Below the pieces are notes generated by a model, which did no database searches, was not told the origin of the DNA, and was given only the letters and a program-made list of their open reading frames with translations. A DNA stretch of 64,000 nucleotides, from contig NC_054389.1 of the NCBI RefSeq assembly GCF_001625195.1, forward strand, positions 8,738,520 to 8,802,519, written 5' to 3'. The position numbers were made by a program, and so were the translations under genes. Source of the DNA: Drechmeria coniospora. Lineage: Eukaryota; Ascomycota; Sordariomycetes; Hypocreales; Ophiocordycipitaceae. Shown here piece after piece: positions 35,336-45,508 of the stretch. Positions within the stretch are counted from its first letter, which is position 1. Each line of letters starts with the position of its first letter.

Positions 35336-36861
35336 CGTGACGGATGCCTGCCTCCCTGGTGTTGCTGCAGCAAGCGCACGCACCGTCAAGGCAGCGGCGG
35401 TTGGATGCCGCTCGACTTCTCCGTACCGGTACTTTCAATTACCCGTACGGGTTAGATGATGTCTCCTCCGGGACCATCAGCTTATCCACCGACGCAGCGC
35501 TGTGCTAGTAGGTAATACTTCCAGATAAGCCTTCTCTGCAGACCACAGCGGCTCCGTAATGCCAGAACGCACTAAGAGGCGCACACACACGTCCACCCGC
35601 ACCGCTACGACCGCAAGTGCGCTCTTGATAGGTATTAATACTCCGTGGCAGTTGGTACAATGGTGGTCCGAGGTGGGACTGCTAGGAGCCGGGTCAGCGG
35701 GCGTACTCCGCAGCTACTCCGTGCTAGTGGCCACTTTGCAAGTGCGGCGAGTGCGTGCGTACTGTACGGAGTACATGTACAACTACAATGTACGGCACAC
35801 CTAACCAAAGTACTTGCACTCTGCACGCCCAAGCACAAGCCGGTGTACGGAGTACATGTACAAGAAGTACTTGTACTTGCTTGCACGCCCCGCAGCGCTC
35901 GTCCTGCACTGCGTGCCTGTACATTCATGTGCGCCGTACGGTACGGTACAACCTCGCAGGTACACGTACATACCTGTACCCGTCCTCGCGCTCGCGGTAC
36001 ATGCCAGGCCGTGATGTGCGATGCTCCCACGTACTAGGTACCTAGTACTGTATGAGAAGGGCCCGCGGTACGAGCCAGTGCTCCGTAACACAAAGTGCTG
36101 CACTACTTGCTGGCACCTCCAGTACCTTGGCATCCCCCCCCCGCCCCTTAGTGCCCGCGATCGCGAGAAACAGCAGGCGACAGGCAAGCAGCCACGCTCC
36201 ATTCATTCCTCCATTCGTTGTCTCACCCTGCCGCCACGCAGCCCCCTTCCCTCCCAGCGCCCGGGTTGGCGCGCCCCAAGTCCGTCACGGTTGCCTTGCG
36301 CCGCCGTGCGAGCGGCTGGTAACACGAGGCGCCTTCTCCGAACGGAGCGCCAGCTACGTACGCCGCCTACCCACGGCGTCGCCGAAGTGTCCGTCCCTTC
36401 GACTGTCGGCGCAACAGGTGTGCAAGGTCCTCCACGTGCCGTGCTGCTGCTACCGTGCCTACGTGACGGAGTACAGTACTTTGTGCTGGCGCCCTCGCAC
36501 TCGTGCAACGCCGCCGCAGAACTGTACACGTATACGTGCGCGTGCAGTGCAGGTACGCATGCATCCGTTCTCGCGAGTCCTCGTTTGTGCCTCGTCGGCG
36601 TCGGTGGTGAATTGGTCGGTCAACAAGTTCTTCCCACGCGCAAAGTACATGTCGTGTCATCTCTTGCACGCGCTCGCCTCGACAATCATGGCCATGACCA
36701 TGTCGATGCTCGCGCTCTCACCGTCGTGCTGCGAGTGGGTGAATGACGAGTGCTTGTACCGTCTGGGACAGCAAGCAAGTACAGTACTTGTACAACGACT
36801 ACAGTACTGTACCTGCTTGTACGACGACTACCGTACTGTACCGCGACTACAGTACACTACG

Positions 36862-36987
36862 GTAAGTATACTACTGCAAGTACACTACTGCAAGTACACT
36901 ACTGCAAGTACACTACTGCAAGTACACTACTGCAAGTACACTACTGCAAGTACACTACTGCAAGTACACTACTGCAAGTACACTACT
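36862..36987. repeat. Minisatellite with 14-nt unit, about nine copies
   Basis: The unit GCAAGTACACTACT is repeated about nine times, almost perfectly, in a GTAC-rich context. Confidence 0.95.
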
Positions 36988-38597
36988 GTACATGTTCGTC
37001 GTACAGAGTGCTGATACGAGTGCACCCAAGTACTGGACGGCACCCAACCAGCTGTCCTGCGCTAGGTGCTCGTAGCTCGTGGGTACCTCCCGTGCGTTGG
37101 TTGTGCTGCCTCTGCTCCCCCCCACCCTCGCCCCAACGAGCTAGCTCGGTTCCTTGGTGTCCCCCCGACACTGGCGGCCGTGATCCCACCCCATCCCATC
37201 CCAATGGATGGGTTGGTACGGAGCAGCAGAGGGGCCACCGCCGAGCCACGACACCCACTTCGCACACCCCTTGTACCTGTCCTCAGTCGCTACCGCAGGT
37301 ACTTTCATTGGCGTGCCCGGCCTCAAGGTGTACCCGCTACCCAGACTCTCGGGGCCATGCTCGCTCTGTGTTCTAGTCTGGCTCGCTCCCACCCCCTCCG
37401 CCCTCCATCCCTAACCACCCCCCCCCTACGGGATACGTACTGCGCAACCAAGTAAGTGGGACGAGTCACCGGCGAGGTACTTGGGGGTACTTACTTACTC
37501 GCACACCGTCCACGTACGTGCGTACTTACTTGCCTGAGCAGCCACGGAATAGGCCCTTCGCGAGCTAAGCCAACTGTACCGCCAGCGCTCCGTATGCGTA
37601 CGTGTGCTCCGTCATGCTCCGTACGGACAAGCCCGCAAGCCCTCGAAGCCTCCATCCCTCGACGGCCAAACCCTCCGCCGGCGCTCGCGCTTGCAAGTAC
37701 TTCTACCTCGAAAACCCGTGTACGACTTAGCACGAGCCCGCAAGAAGCCCCCCCCCTTCCCCTCTCCCCCCCCCCCCAACACCCTCGGGTCCTCCAACCA
37801 GCGGCCAAGAACCCCACCGAGGCGGCACAGCTGGTGGAGTCGTCCGTCCCATCACCCATCCCATGCGCCTGCCAGGCGATCTCTGCTCCTCCCGACGCAT
37901 GCCGGTTGGTACCGATGCAGCCGTTGACGCCTGGCGTGGTACGTAGCACCGTTGCAGCAGTTCCCTCTGCGGCGACCCGAACGTCCCAGCCGTGTGTTCT
38001 GGGGCTCTCTTCCGGTGGAACCCTCCTCTCCTTGCCTGCGGCGTGCTGCTGCACGGTACGGTACCTTTGGCGACGTCCCTCCAAGTACGGAATAGGTACC
38101 TGCACTTACCTACCTGGTACCTAGCAGCCAACGACCCTGCCGACTAGTACCTACCTACATGTGCTAAACTGCAAGTATCCGTAGCTTGCTTGCATTGGGA
38201 CTGGGGTCCCGTCAGGCGGTTTTCCTTCAAACGACAAGACCGACGCCTCTCTCGCCGCTCTTCGCACGCTCGCAGTAGTACTTACTTGTACTCTTTTCCA
38301 CCTCGACTTCCCTCTCGCACCTCTGCATCATCTCAACTCCTCCTCCTGCCTCGCGATCCTTGCTTGCCTCGCCCGAATCCAACCAACCATCCAACGATTT
38401 CCGTCCACCGTCCATCCGTACGCACGCACGCATCCTACCGGAGAGCCTGGATGGGACAATCCTCTCGCACGCGGTAGCCCTGCCTGTCGCCGACGCTCGA
38501 CCTGGAATCGCACGCCTGCTGAACAGACGAGCCCCTCGCCGCCTGCCCTGGCTGTGTGAACGGGCCTCGATACGTACTCGTTCCTCCCGCATCGCAG

Positions 38598-38768
38598 GTG
38601 AGCCTCCCCTCGTCCTCGCCCGCCCGCTCGCTTCGTCGCTCGCTCCCCTTCCCCCCCTCTCGCCTCCTCCCCCGCTCCCCGGGCGGCCGGACCGTCCGTT
38701 GCCCGTGTCGTCGAACCGTCGGTCGGTCGCTTCTTGCTCCGTCGCTCACTCGTACGAGATCTCTGCAG
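38598..38768 (+). other. Possible 5' UTR intron of the VeA gene
   Basis: A GCAG|GTGAGC donor at 38598 and a pyrimidine-flanked TCTCTGCAG acceptor ending at 38768 would define a 171-nt intron in the leader, ending 99 bp before the VeA start codon. Leader introns are common in fungal regulators. This is inferred from splice-site quality only. Confidence 0.4.
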
Positions 38769-38867
38769 AGTCGGGCGAAATCCGCTTCCTCGCCTCATCG
38801 GCTTCCGCTCGCCGGCCGAACCGAACCGCTGAACACCCTTGCCGTCCCTCGGATCCGACGCGAAAAA

Positions 38868-40639
38868 ATGGCGACGTCGGCCCTGATCCCCACGAATCCC
38901 GCGCGGGATTGCGTGCAACGCATCCACCGCATCACCAGAGAGAACCGCAGCCTGTGGTATCAATTGACCGTCCTCCAGCAGCCCGAACGAGCTCGAGCCT
39001 GCGGTTCGGGCATGAAAGGTGAGCCAGAGAGCCTCCACCCCTCCGCTCCGCGTCCCTCCTCCCCTCCCGCGTCCCTCTCCCCCCTCCCGCGTCCCCGTCC
39101 TTTGTTCCGTCGGCCGTCACGCCCGCCCGACGGGCCCCTTTCGCTCCGTTGACCAACGCGGCGGCGTTGCCTTGACCGTTGCGTTGCCCCGTGCACTCGC
39201 TCGGTTGGCCGTGCAGCCCGCCGCCGTCCCTTGGCAGCATCAATGGCTGACCCGTTTCCGCAGCCAACAGCGATCGACGACCGGTCGATCCTCCGCCCGT
39301 CGTGGAGATGCGCATCGTCGAAGGCCCCTCGGTCGAGGAGGGCAAGGACATCACCTTCGACTACAACGCCAACTTCTTCCTCTACGCCAGCCTCGAGCAG
39401 GCCCGCACCATCGCCCACGGACGCATCCAAGTTCCCTCGGCCAGCAGCAACCCGCCCATCCTCACGGGAGTCCCCGCCGCCGGCATGGCCTACCTCGACC
39501 GGCCGGCCGAGGCTGGCTACTTCATCTTCCCCGATCTCTCCGTCCGCCACGAAGGCTACTTCCGTCTCTCCTTCAGCCTCTTCGAGACGACCAAGGAGGA
39601 AAAGGACTTTGATCTCGAGCCCTCGGAGAGCGACCTCCCACCCGGCGTCGACTGGCGGATGGAGATCAAGACGCAGCCCTTCAACGTCTTCAGCGCCAAA
39701 AAGTTCCCCGGCCTCATGGAGAGCACCCAGCTGAGCAAGACGGTCGCCGACCAGGGCTGCCGGGTGCGCATCCGCCGCGACGTGCGCATGCGGAAGCGTG
39801 ACGGCAAGACGGGCGGCTACGACAGGCGAGACGACGACTACGCGCCCCGGAGAACGGTGACGCCCGCCGCCGACGACCCCCACGCCCGCTCTCTCAGCAA
39901 CGCCGGCGTCCCGCGCCCCTCGTACGCCGGTGACTCGTCGAGGCGGACGTCGGGCGTCGACCCCTACGCTCCCCCCGCGCCGCCGTCGGCCTACGACCAG
40001 CCTTCCCAGCCGGCCCGTGGCCACCTGACGTTCGGGGAGGCGCAGGCTTCCGTCTACGCCGCCTCGCGGCAGTGCCCGCACCAGCCTGGCCTCGCCGCCC
40101 CGACGCCGTCGCCCTGCGGGCCCTACGCGAGCACGCCGTCGCACTTCTCCCTCCACCACAGCCGCGCCCTGAGCTCGACGGCCGCCACGTCGGTCTGCTC
40201 GTCGCCGTCGACGTCGGTCAAGAACGAGCTGCTCGACCGATCCGGAGCCGCCTGCGTCCCCCCCTCTCCTTCGGCCCATTCCTCGGTCGACGGCCATTCC
40301 CGCCGGGATTCGCAACCGTCGTACCCGGCGACGCCCATGCTGCCGCGCGGTTACCATCATCCGTCCCTCGCGCCCCTGAAGATTGCCTCGCTCGTGTCGC
40401 CCCTGCCGCGCATCGAGGCGCAGACGGCGCCCCTCACGCTGCCGCCCGTCGTGCCCACCGGCGGCAAGCGGAAGCACGAGCTGGTCTTCCAGCAGTGCGC
40501 CGAACCCCTCCACGACGGACGGAGGCAGCAGGACTTTCACTACGCCGGCTACCGAGGCATGTCCGACCTTGGCCAGGCCATGTACTCGCGCGCCGACGGC
40601 AAGGTCGGCGTCCTCCAGTTCAGCGACTGGCAACAGTGA
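38868..40639 (+). CDS. veA: Velvet-complex developmental regulator VeA
   Basis: VeA is the light-responsive global regulator that forms the VelB-VeA-LaeA complex and controls development and secondary metabolism in filamentous fungi. Exons are 38868..39018 and 39264..40639, giving 508 aa. The 245-nt intron has GTGAGC, a GCTGACC branch and CCGCAG; splicing gives [17 protein letters not shown] followed by [11 protein letters not shown]. The velvet domain spans about residues 16-235, with [62 protein letters not shown] and a basic end [16 protein letters not shown]. The rest is Pro/Ser-rich and disordered, as in other VeA proteins, and ends VLQFSDWQQ. The PERARACG segment and overall length favour VeA over VelB, VelC or VosA. 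The start context GAAAAAATGG fits well. Confidence 0.95.
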
Positions 40640-43199
40640 GCATGTCGGTCACGTCACGACCGGTGAAAAGGCGGCGATTGGAATCGGCCGTCGAATGCCG
40701 TGCCCGCGTGAGGCCGGTGCATCCATCCCACTGGCGTCTCGGTTTTTTTTTCTCTGGCATTGTTTTTTTTTCTCCTCTTGGGTATCGGGACAGGTGCTGC
40801 GGCTCAACTTCTGGCCGTCGCCGGGCACGTCCTCGGCGCTGCGGCGCAACGACAAGGGGGCGACGGGGGCGACGGGGGCGAGCGTCCGACTACCGTGCGA
40901 TGGTTGGCGGGCGTCGCTTTGTTTGTCGACAAGACTATTTGCTGTACATAGGAGAGAGGGAGAGCAGAGGTTGATGCGCGGGCGGCTGGTGGCTGGCTGG
41001 CTGGCGGAGGAGGAACATGAGCACCGTCTGGTGCTCCTACACCCCTACCCCGACCCGACCGACGACCGAATCTGTCGAATATTTATTTCATGGCCATCTC
41101 CTCGCGCACACCACCACGTCATCCTCGACTTGATTTCATCACCTTCTTACTCTACTGTCTTGTTGTTGTTGTTGTTGTTGTTGTTGTTCATACCCATCCA
41201 TCGTTTATTGAGAGTACGCGCGTAAGCGTTTACTTGTTGGATCCAGTACAGTACAGCACGGAATGTCGGAGGGGTTGGGCGCGGACTGGGCCCTGTGTTC
41301 CTCCTCGTTCTCTTTGCATATCTATCTACATCTATCTGCACTCCAGTACACGACGGATCAGAAATCCTCGGGCTGAATTTCGGACACGGTTTTATTTTCC
41401 TTGCCCTTTTCGTTTTTCTTGCGTCCCCGGCTGCAAATGAAGCCGACGCGACAGAGTGAAAGAGTATGGACGCCGGGCACGCTCGAAATGACTTGCTTTT
41501 CTTTGCTTGGTGGGCACACCATCCTAGGTCGATGATGATAGGACGACGATCCGGTCGACGATGCCTTGGTTTCGCGGGGCAGTCCGTTGGTGTTGGCCCA
41601 GCCCGTTGCGAAAAGTACATGTAGGCTAGCTAGCTGGTATACAGTTTGAAACATTCGCAATGCCGCTGTCTCCCTTGCGTGCGGTACGTCCAAGGCCAGT
41701 ACGGCAGACGTTGGGACCGCGTCCCGACAGGAGAGACATGGCCAGGTTTCTTGATGGAAACGCCCTGGACATGGATGGATGGCATGCACATGGTAGGGAA
41801 GCCCGCAACTGTGGTGATAATGTCAAGCTACCCACGCACACGCCAAAGTGTGTACCGGCAATGGGGAGCAGTCGTATTATTGACCTTGTTCGTTGGCCGT
41901 GTCGTGCATTTACACCTACATGTGCACGTGCAGGGCACTTCGTCCTTTCTTTGTCCACAAACACACGCACCAACTACTCCTGCCTCGACGAACTGTGATG
42001 CAAGTACTGTATTACCACGGAGTAGTCCGCAGTGTGCTTGCTGTACACGCTGCTGGAGTACTGCACTTGCTCAAGTACTGTATATACAGTACATGTACTT
42101 GCATGCACAACAGGTACAGTGGAGGCTTCCCGGGGACGTGTGGGACTTGAACTGTGAAATCGGGGCTCAAGGCATGATGATATGTGATAATACTTGCAGC
42201 ATAAGTACTGTACATTTTCATCGGGCCAGCAACACAAGGAGAGGGTGGACGGACGGTCTGGGGAGCCAGGCCACTTTGGTGCCTTTGGCCGGTTGCTGTG
42301 GTGAGATCACGTGTGGGCCATGGGCGAAGCAAGGGGGCGATGATGGCAATATGGCGGCGGGGAAACGAACAAGTACTACGGGCGGTGCGACAAACATGTA
42401 CATGTACTTCAAGTCAGCACGACGCTTGCTAGTTGCGCTCGTACAAGTACGGTACGAGCGCAGAGCACCGAGTACATGTACATGTTTCTGTCGAGTTGAC
42501 TGTGCTAGTCGGCTGCCACTGTCCATGCAGCAGCATTGTGAGGCCGGGACGACTCCCACAAAACAACAACAACGGTGGCTCGACAGAACGTTTGCCAGCT
42601 CACTGATTCCTGCCAGTTCGACGTGAATACCCAGCGCAGCAGCAGTTGTGACCATCGTCCACTCGCTCGGCTTCTCATTGTGCGTCAGGGTCTCGGAGCG
42701 CACCGCAACTACTTCGCTACATGCACCTGCGCCAAGTACAATACTTGCGCGCACTTACACTGCCTGTCGTCTCTCGTCTTGCCTCGGTCATCCGACGTCC
42801 CTTGGGAATTGACATGACGATACATTCCCGTCGTTCTCAGCCTGTCCTATCCGTACGTACTGGCATCACTCCTTCTTTCCCGTCAAACGCACGCCTGCCA
42901 TTTTTAATTTCTTCCTTCCTGCTTCTTCACCTTCTCACCTTCCCGTCAATCCTGCCTCGTGCCTCCCTCCTTCCCTCTCGGACCCCCCCCCTCCTTCCCT
43001 ATCTCCCCTTCCTTCTCTCCTTCCTTGTCCATTTCTTCCCTCCTCACTTCTTTCCTCTCCCCGTACTTATGTATCTGTGTACCCAGCCGGCAACTCACGC
43101 AGCGGTTGTGACAGCTTCTTCTCTCAACACACGGCACGATACATCCCTCGACTACGCGGCTACTTGAGCAGCACGGCTGCCACGACGCAAGCGATCACC
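40640..43199. other. Intergenic, VeA 3' side and promoter of the next gene
   Basis: No gene was recognised. It holds T-rich stretches just after VeA (40742-40780), a GTT microsatellite at 41160-41188, GTAC-rich DNA at 42000-42490, and a pyrimidine-rich stretch at 42860-43060 typical of fungal core promoters just before the plus-strand gene at 43200. Confidence 0.6.
41160..41188. repeat. TTG trinucleotide microsatellite
   Basis: About nine GTT/TTG units lie in the VeA downstream region. Confidence 0.9.
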
Positions 43200-44540
43200 A
43201 TGCCCCCTCCGCAAACCCGGGCACGGCATATCGCGGCGCAGCAAGCTCGCAGTCGCTTTCAAGAGGGTTCCATGAACGACCGCACCTCGGCCGCTCCACC
43301 AGTTGCCTTTCTCGATCCTACCGAACGTGCGGCGCTTGAGCGGCCCGTGTTTGCCGACGCCCAAGATGCTGCTCCAGATGCGTTTGCATCCGGCCAAAAC
43401 GGCGTCGCGGAGCGGAGTGAACAGCCAATGCCGCCGCCGCCGCCCGCGGGTCGACGAATGGCGCTCCTGGGCCAGATGTGGGAGGGCGTGCGTGGCCGTT
43501 TGAGGCTGAGGAGAGGAGGCCCTGCCGTGAACGCCGCCGACGGTGGGGAGAACGAGACGAAGGAGTTGGGCGGGGAGGTGAAGCCGGCGGCCGACGAGCG
43601 CATGTCGAGGGAGGAGGTCCTGGCAAACTATCACCAGCTCGTCGCGAGCGGCTTCTTCTCCAGCCATACGATATACTCGACGCGCCACCCCGGCACTCGA
43701 CCTGGGACATCTCACACCCCGCATCGTCCGCAATCTCCTCACCATCCTCATCATTCTCACTCCCACGACGACAATCACCACTCCCAGCCGGGGCAACAAA
43801 CTCTACGCCGCGAACGTCGTCTGGAACCTCCTCAATGGCCGCTCGCCCCCACACCATCGACGCCGTCCATGTCACTTCCGTACCCCGAGCCCATCTGCTC
43901 TCCGGTCAGCGTCGCATCCTCCCGTGGCACCAAGCGTGCAGCTGATGACGACGACGACGACTACGACTACCGTGGCTACGATGACGACGCCTCAAAAATC
44001 CTGCCTGCAAACGAAGACCCTTCCACACTCGCCCACCGCTTCCTCCCCAAGCGCCTCCGCAGGTCCAACAGCCGTGACATTTCCCTCCCAAGGCTCCGCG
44101 CCATGCCCCCCCCCGGTCGTGCCATCGCCAGCATGCGGCGCAGCATTCCCATGGCCGCCCCCATGCTCGCCGACGCCTCGGGCCGGGAGCCTGCCAACGC
44201 CACCAAACGCATACCCGGAGGCTCCTTTCCCAATGTTGGCTTCCTCACTGCCGCACCCTCGCCGCCCGAATCTTTCGACGGGCCCTCGCCAAGACTTCCT
44301 GCCGCCGCTCCATCCTTCCTCCTCGCTCAGGGAACGGTTGACGGCCCATTTGTAGGTTGCCGTTCGCCGCCCCCGCCGCTTCGACGTGGTGCGGCACGCC
44401 GCCTTCGAGACCGTCACCAACCCTTGAGCGTCGTTCCCGATGCCCAGCGTGGCATCCCCACCGTGCCCTCCATACCGGTCAAGTTCACTTACGGCCATGA
44501 CCGGGAGAACGACGGGCCTTGGAGGGGGCTGCGCCGATGA
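43200..44540 (+). CDS. Protein of unknown function, basic and His-rich
   Basis: I do not recognise this protein. It is a single open frame of 446 aa from a well-placed ATG (ATCACCATGCC) behind a pyrimidine-rich promoter; an upstream in-frame Met at 43077 is also open but lacks such context. In order it shows a basic N-terminus (MPPPQTRARHIAAQQAR), a helix-prone piece REEVLANYHQLVASGFFSS, a His-rich stretch (about residues 175-200), RGTKRAADDDDDDYDY, a likely nuclear signal RFLPKRLRRSNSRD, and a C-terminus GHDRENDGPWRGLRR. Most of it looks disordered. The nuclear-type basic and acidic clusters suggest, but do not prove, a nuclear protein. It is convergent with MGA2. The long clean frame and third-position GC richness support a real gene. 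Confidence 0.7.
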   Translation: MPPPQTRARHIAAQQARSRFQEGSMNDRTSAAPPVAFLDPTERAALERPVFADAQDAAPDAFASGQNGVAERSEQPMPPPPPAGRRMALLGQMWEGVRGRLRLRRGGPAVNAADGGENETKELGGEVKPAADERMSREEVLANYHQLVASGFFSSHTIYSTRHPGTRPGTSHTPHRPQSPHHPHHSHSHDDNHHSQPGQQTLRRERRLEPPQWPLAPTPSTPSMSLPYPEPICSPVSVASSRGTKRAADDDDDDYDYRGYDDDASKILPANEDPSTLAHRFLPKRLRRSNSRDISLPRLRAMPPPGRAIASMRRSIPMAAPMLADASGREPANATKRIPGGSFPNVGFLTAAPSPPESFDGPSPRLPAAAPSFLLAQGTVDGPFVGCRSPPPPLRRGAARRLRDRHQPLSVVPDAQRGIPTVPSIPVKFTYGHDRENDGPWRGLRR

Positions 44541-45508
44541 AACGCCCTTCCCCATTCTCGGCCTGGACTGCCTTGACTGCAGCATAACTCGTCACATGCG
44601 GACAATCATATGCTCGTTACCCTCGAAGCATATGACATCGCAATACTCCAAGAGGCGACGCAGGTCTTACCCCGTGGAAGCACAAATCGATACAAGGAAA
44701 AGAGACACTTTGAGCGATGAATGGAGACTTGGCATGCGGCGAACATGCGAGGGAGGCTGGGGCGGTTGCCTGCTTGCTCACCAAGCGGCCGACTTGCGCA
44801 TCCGATGCTGTGCATCTCAGACAAGTGCTTGGCCATTGTCGCTGGACGGACATCCAAGCCACCTTCCGAAGACAGTCATGGAAGGAGATTGCATCTGATC
44901 TTCATACGTCGTCTCAGTTGGTCGTACAGTAGGACCAAAAGCTAGACATATATACACACATACATATATCTAAATAAGCACATACACATGCAATGAGGAC
45001 ACCACAGCTGCCACATGTCGGAAAATATACCAGTCATAGCGCTCAATGGACATTTGGTATGCGGCCTCGGCTTGTGCATCGACAATTCCAGGAATATGTT
45101 CGCACATGCCTGGCCCTGCCATGTTCCAGGCTGTTCAGGCCGACAACATTCCGTCGACTCGGGTTAGGCACAGTTCCTCCTCCCAATCACGTGTGCTTGC
45201 TATCCGCCTCGTAGCCATGTTCACAAAACAAAACAAAAACGCTGAAACTAAAGTGTGCTCAAGGCGCGGACGCCCGTCGACCAGCTCTGTTGCAAATCCC
45301 CTATTACTCGTAGTGCTCCAAACAAGCATCATTCCGTGTCCCACCAAGCAGCCCTTGCATGTAAAACGATAGTGACGAGGGGTTTGATAAAATCCAAAAC
45401 CAACAAGGCACCCTGTGAATAAAACTGTTGATGAAGCTGGCCAGCCCCCATGCATCAAAGCGCACGGATCAAACGAAAGAAAAATCAACGAGGCATCATC
45501 GTCACGTC
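44541..45508. other. Convergent intergenic region
   Basis: The 3' ends of the unknown gene (plus) and MGA2 (minus) face each other across 968 bp. AT-rich stretches around 44940-45000 and 45220-45250 fit 3' UTR or terminator DNA. No gene was recognised. Confidence 0.6.

Larger units (their letters stand above)
21042..38867. other. 17.8-kb gene desert between VID28 and VeA
   Basis: No gene with recognisable domains or a coherent exon structure was found on either strand. The many long open frames (for example minus 29023..30510 and plus 28553..29704) have low-complexity Arg/Pro/Ala/His composition, overlap in several frames and often run through repeats. The block holds at least seven minisatellites, a diverged duplication near 27.2-27.6 kb and many GTAC-rich words. 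The right end (about 38.2-38.87 kb) is the VeA promoter and leader. The DNA is GC-rich rather than AT-rich, so it does not look like RIP-degraded transposon remains. Confidence 0.6.

Noticed and set aside
34228..35379. 383-codon minus-strand frame rich in HCPPPST-type repeats
   Set aside because: A third of it is translation of the 17-nt minisatellite and the rest is a poly-C/poly-G context.
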